Below are positions 13,101-26,759 of a stretch of 64,000 bases of DNA, in pieces; position 1 is the first letter of the stretch; every line of letters starts with the position of its first letter. This DNA is from Capitella teleta (lineage: Eukaryota; Annelida; Polychaeta; Capitellidae). The stretch covers positions 129,572 to 193,571 of the forward strand of contig KB306507.1 in NCBI GenBank assembly GCA_000328365.1, written 5' to 3'. The notes beneath the pieces were generated by a model. The model had not been told where the DNA came from, did no database searches, and worked only from the letters and a program-made list of their open reading frames with translations. Position numbers and translations under genes: made by a program.

Positions 13101-16100
13101 GATTCAGACGAAATTACCTGTTATCTTGGCTTAGAAATGCCTTATCGCTTATCATGTTAAGTTCTTAGTCGAGGTCGTAAAGCGCGCACGTGCCAAGACG
13201 AATCAACAAGCATCTTAAATTTCCCGTCTGCGCCGGAAGTGAGACATGATGGCAAAACTGAAACCGAAAGTCGACGCTGCCCTGAAATTAACAGTCAAAA
13301 ACTCTTTCCTGAAATTATTTGTCTCTTTGATGGAAAAGTATACTCGAATTAATTATATTACATTTACCTAATGCCAAGAGCAACTTGAGTCCAAAATAAA
13401 AAGAATATTAGTACATAGAAGGTTTTGATGAAATGGACAAATGGGTCACTTAATAGTCCTATGATATGTACAGTTCAAAATTATGCTCCAAGGCGCGTTA
13501 TCCAGTCCAAACCTTCGACGCCCTGAAGCATATAAATAGATGAAATTGACACTTTTAATGTCAACTTATATTCTCTGACGTCAGAGAGGTAAAAGACCGA
13601 AGCAATCGTCTCGCCGAAGAAATTAGATTCGTAGTTTTCACCTGCAGGACCCCACGGAGTTGTTCTTATATTACGGCGTTTAATTTCCTCGCAGACGCTT
13701 TGACTCGAGATCTAGAATTCTAGATATTGTAAGTAACACGCAAAGGTTTTTTCATTTCCTCGGCAAAAATAAATGCGAAACGAACATTCGATATCACCAT
13801 CCCATTTGAACATCATTAACAGCAGTGTCGTATTTAAAAGGTTAAAAGGTCAAAGGCCTCTAATAGAACTCTCTCATTGACTGCGCCCCGAAATAAAACG
13901 GATTCTCGTGTATCAAACGTATGCAGAACTGGAAGAAGGAGAAGAAAAAGAGGAGAAAATTGCAATTGTTGCGCCGTATTCCAATATCCTCCTCGGTCAA
14001 TGTCCTTCAATGTCCATCCCCTCCCCATTTTCCCCTTTACTTCGGCCAACGATGACCACCAGCTCTTATCGACCCCTCCAGAGTCTTTTTGTGGCTTTGG
14101 TCTTCATTGTTCAAAGCAAAACGAAAACAGTGCCAGAGCCGGCAATGATTCCTCTGGGAATAACCAAAAACAGCGCATATACAGACTGTATGCATACAAG
14201 TCCATGCATCCGTGTTTTATGATTGTTGTGTCTGCACAGTTCTCACCACATGCTATTTTATAATAAAGAACGCAAATGGCCATGATTCCCATGAATTTTG
14301 TCTATACTCAATATGGCTGATTATAGCTCTAATTACAGTTTAAATATTAGCTACAGAAATATTGATGTACACAAGAAATCCTCTTTTTACGATATATTGA
14401 GTTAAACCAAGGAAGGGGAATAATTTGAGCAAATTTCCATCGTGCAGCTGTGATCAATATGCAGATCAGCTAATCCTTATTAAGCATGATAGCTGATCGA
14501 GTGCCTGGATCCGAGCGAATCACAAGATATCCACTCGAGTTGCCCCATGAGGTTGAATGCAAACCACCGACATTACTGGCGATCGCCTTACACAGCAAGA
14601 GCAGAGTAGCATGCTGATAGCCTCATGATGAGAATGGCAAGGAGCTTGTGTTGCCCAATCCTTACATAACTTCCAGAACAATGGGGATCGCAATACCAGC
14701 GGCGTTCAGTCACTGTGATTGGTTGAATGGACAATGACTTGGCACTTTGACGGATGACGCAGAATAATTCTGAACGCAAAGAGGCGTCATAATCAGTCAT
14801 CGAGGCCGCTTGACGTACGATGATGCATGACTCAAAAAGACCAACATGATTGTGAATGATGCGGGGCTCGTTCAGATCAGCATCAACGTGATTGCTCCTT
14901 CACCTTGCATTTCGGATGAACTCAGGTGAAAACGGCTTCCCTGCTGACATGAAACTTGACCTGAGTTTCTGTCTGTTGATACGATTGGCATGCTTACCAA
15001 AGCAGCGATGAACCGTATTGATTTACCTCACATAAAGGTATATGTTTAAAATGACACGTAAAACAACACTGTTTGATCAAACTAAATGAAGAGCATGATA
15101 CCTGTAACATGTGAAGACCCGGTTAACGTGTATATCACAGCACACAGTATAGATCTATAAGCTTGAGGATGTCAGTGCCATCCAACATTTGTGACAAGGA
15201 AGGCTTAATTGTCCCACTATACATGGAAGTAACAAAGGGGCTGTAGATCAAAGGCAGTGACCAGCCTCTGATCAACTGGAGCCCTGAATAGCGCAAAAAT
15301 AGGTCAATATGTTGACCTATTTAAACGACGCTTGATTGAGGCTACAGGAGAAAGCAAAGCGATCGATCAGCGGTGCCTGATCGGTGTTTCATTTGCATTT
15401 CTCTTGCAGACGTTCGTCTCCGGAAGTCCGACAAGCAGCGTGACAGTGCCCTCTTTATCTGCATTTCTGAGACCACTTAATGAAGAAGCCGGACGATCAG
15501 CCAATCCATCTTGCTGGCCGACAGGAATCAAATCAATATGCGACATGGACACAATGCGAGTCGATCATTTTTCATGATCACTTTGAGCAGGAGCCGTGCT
15601 GTTCTTCGGGTCTCAAAGATCCTACCCGGCAAGCGTAGATAAGTAGCATGCACAGATAAAGATCAAACTAGCGCTTAATTGAATTCATCAAACGGCAATG
15701 ACGCGTGACGTACAGTGACAGTATCCTACCAATTTATCTGTGATGCAAAATATCGATATAATATGCATTGTTGTGCGGTAATGCTTCTCAGCAAAACTTC
15801 GTAACCTTCCGTCACTAACTCGGCATGAGGTGCGCTGCCACGGGATGGCGTGCCTGGATGTGATCCGTCCGCCCTTGACCCAAGCGGGATCAAGGTTGTC
15901 ATGAATCTTAATTAAGCGGGGCATTGACATCCATTGTAAGCTAACGTGTAATTTCCAAATGCTATGCAGACAACGACTATAAATGTATTACCCGGACTGA
16001 ACGATGTCTTTTAGGCGAAAAGGTCAGAACATTCTTAAAATAACTCACAGGACCAATGCGGCCTCACTTGCCCCACACGGGGGACAAAGATGAATGCATT

Positions 16101-19100
16101 GGTATGGCCATCAGGGATTAGTGCGGGCAACAGCGACCATAAGGGTCTCAATTCCAGGTCAGTGACTAAACTATAGGTCTCTCTGGACCAGAAGAAAGGA
16201 GATAAACAAAAGATAAACATGTTAATCCATTCTCCAAAGATGAATATTGCACACTCAAGAGCTCAGGTGGAAATGAAGAGAAGTGTTTGCCTCACTTAGC
16301 AGCTTCTCTTGCCGATATGCGAGGAATGCGGACAGGTGGCGATTACTGCTTCAGCCGTTCATGTCATGTGTTTCCAACATGTTTCACGCAAAAGCAGCAA
16401 ATGAGAAAACAGTTAAGCCGTTCATGTTATTCACGTGGGCGTCTGCTTCTCATCTTAGCCACAGATATATACACAAATCGAGTTATAGCTGCTACACGCA
16501 AATCTTCTAAGATGAATCTGGGGTGATATCGCTGCTGGCATCGCACATCCCGAGGGGGACATATCGTCTACTCTAGCCCACGCCCCTCCGATTACACCTA
16601 CAAGGGACCTTGAGGCCTCATCGTGATGCTATCTGTGGGCTGCTCTTCAAGAGGCTGCAATGGGCTGCGCTGAAGAGGCCACGCATGCCTCGCCTCAATG
16701 CCTGAGAGCCACTACAGGGCTACCTCTGAATGCGCGGATCATGCAGCCGGAGCTTCGGGCTTTGTCCCTGATCCACAAACCGTGCAAAATTCTCCAGCCT
16801 TGTTGGATTCGATTGCGGAACAAAGGGCAGGATTAGACGATCGTTTTGGGTCCAGTATTCGCACCTGTATGACCTCGTACGTGAACGCATTGACCCTATT
16901 ACAAATTACCCCTCGGTTGGCGACGGTCCACGCCGAATGCTGAGCAAGACAAGGGCAGCAATTTGCCCGCAACACGACAGCTACGCAAACAGCTAGATGT
17001 GAACAACCCATGGGATATCGCAAGGATTATCGAGCATCGTGGCTGGCGTATCAAATGAAAGGCCAACAAAAGCCCGGGTCACCCAGGGCAGCTCTCATAT
17101 AAACCCCTTATTATAGCAAAATCTCGAACCGGATTTAGAGTGTATGTCGATACATAACATGTTGGCGCATTGCATAATGTATATAGTCATAATATAGGTA
17201 GAGGTGAACGATGCCCTGTTGAATGCCATCACCTGATTCCAATTGGGCAACCATCAAAAGGGGTAGTTACGTTAGAGGTACGGGGATCAGTTTCCCGTGC
17301 ATCACAGAATGACGTAATCATTGATGCTGTGCATTAAATTAGGTCAAGGAATGTTCATGAGGGGAGGGGGGCAGAACATTCAGATTGCCAGCAACGTGTT
17401 TCAGCATGCTTGCTCAATTCAGGTTGATCTGCCCTTCGGCTGCGGATAGGGCTGAGTATCGCCAACGGCTAAGACAGCGCACGTGCCCTGTGCCAAACAG
17501 CCTAATATTCAGGTGATGGTCTTAATTACCGGTGGTGCAATTAGTCACCTGAGTGCGGATATACGCAGATAAGATAAGTGGGCGCGGGCACGAACACATG
17601 CAGAGCAACATGTGGACTGCACTAACCTAACCAATAAATCAATTTGAATGTATTCTTTAATCAATTAAGTAAATATGGTCAATAATCATTATGTAACCCT
17701 GTTAATTCCCTCTGTGGTATCTGTCACATACTTAATGTTAAGTTTAGTCATAATTCACAAATATAAAAAATTATCAATAATTGTCTGATCGGTTATAGAT
17801 ACCTAATGTTAATTCAACTCATAAATCATAACGCATGAATATTGATATTAATCATAGAAAGTTAACGTTTTCAATTGACACAGCAGGAATAATTATAATG
17901 CATAGAAAAACAGCACTAAAGCAGAGTGTTAATTATAAACAACCACCCATTGTTACTAATTTGACGCCTTCGGAATGATTGCGTGTGTTTTGGCTGGGTG
18001 CCAAATCGTTGCGACAGTACTGTCTGGATAATCCAAATGCGTGGAGTCCCAAATGGGACCTCATCTGGCATCCTGTGCCGTGTAACTCGCCATCAATCGC
18101 TGTCAGTCGGCGCCCCAAGGGTCTGCTCATCGGGAATATTATAACCAACGTCCGTCGAGTGAAGTACGCTCTCAGTGCGCTATGAAAACAAAGCACCCTA
18201 CGTGCGATATCACCACCCAACCCCTTCCCAACCCCTCCCCGTCAATGATTCCCCGGGGGGCACCAGAGGTCGTGGAAGAAAAGCTCAAAAGAAACATTGC
18301 ATGCGCGAATTTTGATCAATCATAGCACCGTAATGATGAGATCGAATAACGGTAAAAAAAAATTAACGCTGACCAATATATTATAATATTACAGTTCTCA
18401 TTTCGAATCACAGCGTGAATTCAAACTGATAACATCTTTGTTTCTATTGTTGATTTTTTTTCCCCTCTCCTTCTTCCTCAGATTTATGAAAAATAAATTG
18501 ATGTCTGTTGGAGATAACGCCATGAATAACGTGTTAGCTACGATTGCATGCTTGCTTTCTTGGAAGTATTCATGTTGAGCATTCATGTATTCGGCTTAAT
18601 TGGACGCAATGGACAATAATGAGAACGACGTGCATTGCAGAACATTTCTATGCACGTTCGACCCTCATAAATACACCATTTTTTTCCAGCACCCCGCACA
18701 CAATAATTACGATGAGGCTCCGGAACAGGAATAACTTGCGATGCTTCAATAAACGCAGTCAGAGTAGAACCCATTGCAAAGGGAAACGACCAGAACAAGC
18801 CACTTTGAACTTCAATGTTATAAATGGTTTAACGCCGTGTTGAAATCAACATCATTCTTTATGACGGGGTAATTAAAGAGGGTTGCGGTTTTGCTTACTC
18901 TTGCATGAAAAAGCACAATTGGTTGTCATTTTGATTGGCGTATCAGTGCGTCGTTCTTTATGTGAATGTCCCGACGGGTGCCATCGAGTCTGGGGTGGAA
19001 GGGAGGAGAGAGGGGGAGGGTGCCAAGCCAGAAGCAACACAGTTCGGGACACAATGCTGCTTTGTGATGCCTCGACGTCGACCTTGCTGTTGTATCATTG

Positions 19101-22100
19101 CCGTGGTGCAACGACGTACAGTGCATGTCCCCTTAATGATTTGTCCGCAGGTGTGGTAAATCCGTTTTTGACTATTACAGGTGCTTCATATACAAACGAG
19201 AATCTGGCAGGTGCATTAATTCATGGTAGACTAATTATAAGCAAACATTGCACACCTGTTGTTAATCCAGGTATTCAACCGAAAGGTAGGTGATTAGCTA
19301 TGATTTAGAATCTAATTTATATTATGGAAAAATTCGCGGATCGTTGTTTCAAATGTCACCCGTCAATATCTTAATATTCGAGGTTGATACATTGGCTGTC
19401 GTACCCGGACAATGTTTTCAAACCCCAACAAAACATCGATGCACGCGCTGGTTTCGTGAGCTTTGTGAGAAGCAGTGAGATCTCCATGCAACGTTCTTCG
19501 TTTGGATTGAACTTGATTCCATTAAGCCAGCTTCTGGGAAAGCATCCAGAAAAAAAAAAAAATGCACACTTCGGAAATTGCATTCCACATCCCGCTGTCT
19601 GTGCGATTTACAAAGCTTTTCCATAAAGATGAATTATTAAAAGTCTTTGCTCGTTTTACTCAGCCAATTGATTTCCTTCCTTTAGCGGAACAGAATAACA
19701 CAACTAGTTCCGTGAAATGTTTCAATATTTGGCTTGTTTAATCAGGCGTTTCACCTGTGAAGCGTCCAAAACAAATACCTCGGCCATAAATAGCCACGAT
19801 ATTGCTCCTTTGGTGATACGCATATTTCGAGGGTGTCGTCTGCCATTGCGAGATCCATCCATCGATCGCTCGAATGTTTGAAAGCGGCATAAACCCAACA
19901 GGAAACAATTACGTGAAGACGAAATCGATGTTGTACAAATGACGCTGTGATTAGCTCAACACGACGTAGCTGCTACCGTTGCATACCCAGACAGGTGCCT
20001 CGCTATAATTCTAAGCAAGCGCAATTCTCATGAGTGGTCATTCAACAACAGGCGTGTTATCAATAAGCAATACTGACGGCAGCAACCAATCACCTCCGCA
20101 CAACAGGTGTCCGTTGCCACCTTACAGCGTCAGAGAAATTGCTCTGTTTCTGCTACAACATGACGGGTGGGTGACCGTTGCGACAGGTTGAGCAATGGTA
20201 AGCAGGCGCCAATACCACAACAATCATCTATGGGGGAGAGGGAGGCTGCCGCTTGGCACAATGTATGTTTAACCGCTGCTTGGAACATATGATGTGCGTG
20301 GTACACAGAACTAATAAACGTACACAATACGTAACGGGTTTGATGGCATTGAATTTGCCTGTCCAAGAATCGTGATTAAAGAATTTAACGGTTATGTTCT
20401 AATAATAGATAACAGTTGTCACGCAGTCGCCCTAATTCCACACCAGTGCTAGCTGTTGTGCCTTGGTTTCAATCATAATTTTGACAGCCTAATGTGCTGA
20501 TAATGAGGTCATAACACCTGGCAAATTCAATGCCAGGTGTATTTCTGTGATAATCAATTTGCTAATTAGGAAGACAGATTACCGTCTCACGTGATATGCA
20601 GACCGTCCGGTAAGTGAGGAAGGGGAAATTCTCATCAAAATGACCAGCTTTTGTTTCTAATTAAAAATAATAAACCCAATAATTACCAAGGTTGTCGGAA
20701 ATTAAACCTGGCAGAACACTGATTCTGGAGCCTCTTGAAGGAGATGGGAATCTCACAATTTTGCGTTGGTTTATAGACTTTATACGAATGGAAGCGTTGA
20801 CTATTGGGCTTTGAAATATGTATAACGTTTCATTCGGAATCGATTTCGCCGAATGGAGCCGTCGGAAGCAAGCACCGGTAATCATATATTGATGACCTGG
20901 CGCTTTTTGTGACTGATCATAAGCCTCGGTTTTTGCCAGAATCACTTGTTGACGCCAGCATGTCTGAGCAGAAGAAAGCGCTTGAATGGAACAGCATACA
21001 ACCCCGTCACGCTATGCGGCAATGAACTGCTACAACTGCATGTAGGCAAGGGAGGAATGCACATCCCCGCACTGCCCCTTCGCTCACATAATATACGTAC
21101 CTGTACCAGGTATTTTGTGCAATACGTTAATGGGAGACAGAGAGACGGGTACAGCCGCTTGTGAAATTGTCCATGAAAAGTGACAAAATCTGACATTGCG
21201 AATGAAAATATGTTTTATCAAAAATAATGAAAAAGCGTGAATTGTAATTGTTTTCTTCTCCGCTGCCTTCCTCCGCCCTGTTCGTTATCCCAGATGCAGC
21301 AGAGCCTCCCACCTTGACTGATTGCATCAACGCCCTCCCAACCTCAATCAGCTCAGCAATGCACCTCAGTCGGCCTAATTAAATCGGCATAACGAGCTTC
21401 GCAGCGTCGTGTTCATCTATGCACATGAAGTGATTCAGTTTATTGCAGGGGTTCAGCGCGACCAATTAACTCACTGTTAATTGGCCTTAATTATTATAGC
21501 AATCAAGTATTTTTGTGTACATAAAACAAAAGCGATGAGGCTTATACGCTCTTATTTAGCCGTTTTTGATATGTAACTTGTATATTCGCAAACGCGTGCA
21601 TAAATAAAGATGATGTAATATGTATCATGAATAATGAATTATCGGCGATTGGTTCGCTTTGCCCAGTGCTCGCATTTCATTGAAGTCAATGGCTCATAGC
21701 GCTGCTTGCATGCATTGCATAGCGCTCGCCATTCTACTTCACTCTGACCACGTGATTCCATGCAGAAACTGAATAATCCAGGGGTTTTGGGGCCTTCCTG
21801 CATGCGTGTCACCGGCCGTGTCCTTGTGGCGGCGATATTTTCTTGATTGCAGGTATTCAGAGGTAAAACCCCGCCCACACAACACGCAACTCTTGACTCG
21901 CGCTCTATACTCGCCATGCCGTATTCATGATGTTGTCTTTTACGCCATCATTTACGTAAATATTGCATAGAGGCAAATCACGAAAGAGTGACGGCGATTG
22001 CGCTTATACTCCGATAGGATCGATCCGCATAGGTGTGCTACGTATAGACTCCTGTTCTCGGTGCTGGCGTGGGTCTTGTCACGTGAGGACCTAACGAATG

Positions 22101-23527
22101 AGACCATTGGTCAATTTTGCAATTAGCTAATGGCGTTTGATGTTCGTTTGTGTGATCTCATTCACTCACAGAACCAACACAGACGGTGATCCCAAGGGGC
22201 GCTGGCGCTGGGGACATCAGAGCTAATTCACAAAATAGCTAGGGGCCCGGATTAGCTCACTTTGGCTCATACGTGTTGCATCACTAAGACACAATCCGAT
22301 GAGTAAATTCAAGTAATGGTGTGTACAGAGTATTCACGGCTCGACGACTTATATGACCTCAAGTATATTTCACATACGTGACCCTTTGCTGCATGTCGAC
22401 GAAATAATAAAAGTAATATTTCATGTGTTTGCAAGAGTTTGAGTAAACCATTGCTTTCCTAACCGCTTCATTCTGATTGCTCAATCGGAAGAAATCGAGC
22501 GCCGGGAATGGCACATTTCAAGGTGTTTACCCGGTGCAATGAGTCGAGTTAAGATGGAGAAAAAGTCGGCAAAGTTTTGCCCTCGGCAAACTCGGGCCAG
22601 CAACATGAAGCAGCTAATGCATCATCCCATTTCAGCAACTATATTCCCACCTGGCGCTGTATCGAAATCAGCAGGTAGCAAACATCAATCATTATGCATT
22701 AGGATGTTCAAAGCTTGAAGAGCGGATGGGTTTTCCACGATCCAAAGCATCACAAACCGATGAACAAAACAACTGCGCCTAATGAGGACGTAATTGATAC
22801 ATGTGAAAATTCAGTCTTGACAGGTCGCATTGTTGCCCTCAATTCACAGCGATGGCAATTTACGATATCTACCACGGGAAGATATCGTAAATTGCAGGAA
22901 ACAGGTGCTTACTTTCCCAACTGGGTGAACAACCCTTTGGGTGCCTCAACGAACAAAGTGTGACGCTGTGGTTCGATGGTACAATATTTGCTCAATTGCA
23001 CAGGCGGAAATGAAGGATAATTCTTAGAGGTGCTAGTAAAAATGACTCAGTCTTTTCTTAGAACAAAGCTGGATTTACACATTCGATTGTGGAGAGCGGA
23101 TATCCTGTTTAACATCAAAGGCTTCAACGAAGTGAGCTAACAAAACACGCTTCGCACTGGTGGTACATACATATACTACAGGCAGGCCTGGATTTTGGGA
23201 GGATTATTGGCTAATTGGGTCGCGCATGTATTTTACAAGACGGCAATATAATGTCTTTGATGATGTTCCCTGGCCCTGGGAGAGATAAAAGCAACAAGTT
23301 TACTCTCGACTTGGGTGGCGTACAATCTAAACACAGTGAGGATGTTTGCAAACTGTCCGTCAAATATTTACATCGGTCGTCTAGAATTGCTCATCTGAAG
23401 GACACTTGTGGGGAAAGTGAAACGAACAATGTTCATACAGGAAGGAGGAAGTGAGTGACCAACCTGAGTCATCAGAGTCCGCAGCCAAAGTCAAAACAAC
23501 ACACACAGCGAGGATAATCCACATCAT
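10115..23527 (-). CDS. SUEL-lectin / CUB / CCP single-pass receptor
   Basis: Seven coding exons: 23464-23527, 11832-12113, 11364-11780, 11155-11307, 11048-11098, 10866-10950, 10115-10811. Together they give 582 aa in one frame. Residues 1-~17 are a signal peptide (starts MMWIILAVCVVL). Residues ~26-115 are a galactose-binding SUEL-type lectin domain (KYGRMRLGKC, DALCSGRPRCEV, CPKDMMTYLEA). A four-Cys CUB domain fills ~124-254, a four-Cys CCP/sushi module ~257-305 and a TM helix ~324-346. The 232-residue tail holds Tyr motifs (AYLTYQG, IYESPH) and Pro-rich ends. Introns joining the extracellular modules are all phase 1, the usual pattern for shuffled exons. The signal exon ends in phase 1 and reads smoothly into the lectin exon 11.35 kb away, which is the main support for linking them. 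The donor after the TM exon (GTCCGT) is unusual. Carbohydrate-linked recognition or adhesion with phosphotyrosine signalling is inference; I know no named family with this exact order. Confidence 0.85.
13246..13371 (+). CDS. Possible small ORF or first exon (41 aa), unrecognised
   Basis: The ORF starts MMAKLKPKVDAALKL and goes on to an amphipathic-looking stretch SFLKLFVSLMEKY. About 10 bp before the ATG is GCCGGAAGTG, an ETS-type site of the sort often found at animal transcription starts. A good donor, AAAAG followed by GTATAC, lies inside the ORF in phase 0, so this could instead be the first exon of a longer gene nested in the receptor intron. I found no convincing second exon and recognise no family. 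Chance is quite possible. Confidence 0.2.
   Translation: MMAKLKPKVDAALKLTVKNSFLKLFVSLMEKYTRINYITFT
20514..20540. repeat. Short perfect hairpin, 10-bp arms
   Basis: ACACCTGGCA and its exact complement TGCCAGGTGT are separated by 7 nt. The arms contain the E-box CACCTG/CAGGTG, so this may be a paired bHLH or Snail-type site rather than an RNA structure. It lies in the long receptor intron. Confidence 0.5.
22855..22895. repeat. Perfect 16-bp inverted repeat with 9-nt loop
   Basis: Arms GCAATTTACGATATCT and AGATATCGTAAATTGC are exact complements around the loop ACCACGGGA. It lies in the long intron about 570 bp from the signal-peptide exon. The stem is shorter than a usual miRNA precursor. Function unknown. 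Confidence 0.9.
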
Positions 23528-26500
23528 GTTAGTGATCAGTACAATAACAAGGCGAGCGCGCGGTGTGCATACGAGTATCGGCTCTTAGGCGAAGTGCTTG
23601 CGGAGTCTTCGCGTATCCTCTGTGACAGACAGGTCCATTTCACCAGCACTGATAATCATCTACAACAAGAGTCCATCATGCTTGTCATGGCGATGTCAGC
23701 ATTGATGATATTCCTTCTACACACACGCGGCGGCGGCGGCAACCGATGCTTCGAAGCTTCAACTGCCAACTGACGCTGAAATGAGCTCAGCGTTGAAGCA
23801 CTTGCGTTGGCTGCGGCTTCGGTGGCGGCGGCGGTTCGCTCAAAGCAGGCTGCTGCATCCCGTAATATGACTTCACGCCCTGCAAGTATAAAGTCTGACA
23901 TGGAAATGCTCGTGTGACAGGACTTGCAAATTGGGACAAGCATCGTCGTGTGCTCTCAAACGGGACTCGGAGGGTGTTCTGGGGTTTTTTTATCGGGAAT
24001 TTTTTCCGATGCTTATCACTGGGGATATTCTGAGTAATACCTTCATCGGGAGCACGGAATTCTTTACTCTGACTAAGTGCGCATTCTGACCTCACCATAT
24101 CATGCAGTCAGTATTCATTGGTGTACACTTGGCATTCCCATATTCTGCCTGCTATCCATTCGTAGATTATTTTTCTCTCTAATAAAGACGTCCAGCTTTG
24201 TAGTGTGTTATCTCAGTGTGTTTCGCTTTTCGCTGCGACAGCCAGCAATTTCTTTCGGTTTGCCAACAACCAGCTCTGCAGCAGCCGAAGCCCGTGCCAT
24301 GCTGCTGCCTTAATGCACTTTGCCACCCTGCCCTCCAGATACGGGGTCCTTCCCCCTGCCGCATACATGGCGGATTAACGACGATTCCGAATTCAAATTC
24401 GATTTTGGATCATGATCTGCTTACTTTTCTCCTCTGCTTATATTGCTGGCCCTCACAGCATTGATCAGGGATCAGAGGCTGTAAGCTTGATCCCGCTCAT
24501 CTCCCTCCAACCTCCCCGGGGAATGACCACCATGGTCCCTAACCCTCTGCTCTGAGTCCACCCCCAACACCCCCGGTATCCACCATCCCTCACACGGGCT
24601 GCAAATTACACAGATGATGGAATCGGGGGCACTGCTTTATTGGATCGCGTTGGTCGTCGCCTGCCTCTTGGCTAACGAGTTGCTCTGATGGCCAATTCAG
24701 CCGCAGGGGTCCGGCTGCTTACCTCACCAGCGGCGGCAGCACATTTGGCTGCATTGCTCTTGTGTGGCTTGCACACCTTCAGCCGCGACCCTCACAGCTC
24801 GCATGTCGACGTAGATCCGAATATGGCGTCAACGGTATTGGAAGCTACGACGATGTGAATGAACGTCCGCTCGGAATGGTCACCGAGCGGTCGTAAAGCC
24901 GGCTTATGGGAGAGCAGCGCCGTCGGGTCTTTCATGTCTACAAAGGGACACCTGTCTCCCAATTGCAACCACGCCTGCATTGCAAGATGCTTGCAAATCA
25001 TGTCCTCCATGTCAGTCCCGTTGGTTATAAGCAGCTTTTATGGTGTCACTGTCCTTGCAAATTAATAGCACATCATGATGGGCCTTCCAGGAACCTGTTG
25101 GAACGCGTGGCACTTAGGAAAGCCCTCGAATCTCCACGATTTGCGAGATTTCTGTGGCGCTTTGTGAATAGCTCGGCTAACGAGGAACGCACGCTGCGAT
25201 GTAACGGCATTCGGGTGGATGCGAGTGTTTATTTATAAACCTCGCGTAGTACGCACTCAAAGACCTTCACTACAACACGCTGAGTTCACGCGCAGGCGAA
25301 ATGGCATCATTCATTTAATATCAAATTGCAATCTAAGCAAAAGCTCAGAGATATTTACAAATGCCTCCACCTTCAACCCCGCTGTGAGATTACCTTAATT
25401 CGCCCACATACTGTGAAAGACTCTTGGTTCTCGGTATTCACAGGTGAGCATGCCATCCTGATACCTGCGCTGGAGAATCCTCTGTGGATCAGAGTGCAAT
25501 CATCGAGCGTAATTCAATCAGGTCGAGTGTCCTTCAGACGTAATGAAAGCAAATCCAAGTAATTATTCCACCTTTTCCGCTATTAAAGACAAATCATAAG
25601 TCAATTGATCAGATCCAAAAGTTAACTTGATACCTAACACACAGTGACGAGACGCAAATACCTTGAGGCAGAAGCACACCTATGTGAGAGGCGCTCAAGG
25701 AGAACACAATATCGGTGTCTTTGAAGGGGCACGAGTTGCGCAGTTATTGCAGCTCAGCCGTATGACGTTAGTTTTGTCGAATTCATCCCCGGGAGCTGCT
25801 GGATCCGTTCAATAACACCGCACAGCCCCCTTTCCTGACAAGGCCTGCAGACTATTCATCCCCTGTTGACAAATCTATGAGTGAAACATGACAGGAATTT
25901 CATTCAGCGACCAAATCCATATGTGTGCTAAACCGACTTGTTCCCTGATCCATGCCATTCATTTGTTGTTTTGATTCTTTTCCCTCGATAATGCTCCCGA
26001 TACAAGAGCTCAGAGACTAGCTGCCGTTAGTAATCATGTCCACCGCCAACTGACCCGTTTCTCCACAAAACCCCTCATTGCACGCAGTAGATCATCGCAA
26101 GCGCAATATGGATCGCCGGATGTCCACTGCATTCCGAATGTCTTGCGCAAGGCATGCTGGGATTGTACCAAAGTACCAAATTCGTCCCCCAGGGGATGCT
26201 GTCTCGGGGGCTTCACGCGAATTACGCGACAATCCATCATGCAGAAGCCGCGTTCGAGGCAGAGAGCGCTTATCGATGGCGCTGTGGTGTCATTGCAGGG
26301 ATGTCGCCTAAGAACAGGTCAATGTCGGACCGGGTTCTGCGAGATATTTGCAATTCTTGGCGGAATTCGGCGTCACTGGCCATTCATCATACATAACACC
26401 AGCGTGGAGAGCCTTTTTCCAATTGGGTGGGAAGAATATCCAGCCCCTTACTTTTTCTTGTTGATATAACACTTTGTCGGACCTGGATTAATTATCTGAC

Positions 26501-26745
26501 AATAACGATATCGTATTTTATTCAGACCGAAATGAACACGAGTTTTTCAACCATAATTACGAGGCATATTTTATCATTTGTCCATTACAATCGTCTACGC
26601 ATGCGCAAAAGAGCATCCAGGTCGCCTTTGACTTTGTGTGGGTTTTTTCATTACAAAGACCTATAGTTGAGTTTCACCTCACGACCAATGACGTCAAACA
26701 CGCACTTCGTGTGCTGAGCTTTATCCTTACAAGTACTTTGGTCAG

Positions 26746-26759
26746 GTTGCTATAGTAAC
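26746..26759. promoter_or_regulatory. X-box / RFX-type motif
   Basis: GTTGCTATAGTAAC fits the RYYNYYATRRNRAC X-box consensus bound by RFX factors, which control ciliary genes in animals. No gene start is visible nearby, so its role is unknown. Confidence 0.45.

Larger units (their letters stand above)
12114..23463 (-). other. Giant first intron of the lectin-CUB receptor
   Basis: Inferred from phase-matched splice sites: donor GTTGGT after the signal-peptide exon, acceptor CTTGCAG before the lectin exon. It is over 100 times longer than the introns between the other exons of the gene. It holds no recognised gene, one CRE-like palindrome (13576-13583), a possible small ORF at 13246 and two hairpins. 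An enhancer-rich intron or an unrecognised nested transcript would both fit. Confidence 0.6.

Noticed and set aside
23656-24098. Two minus-strand ORFs just upstream of the receptor signal exon
   Set aside because: GC-rich, with short Pro and Ala runs and no domain; they overlap one another and more likely cover promoter/5' UTR DNA.
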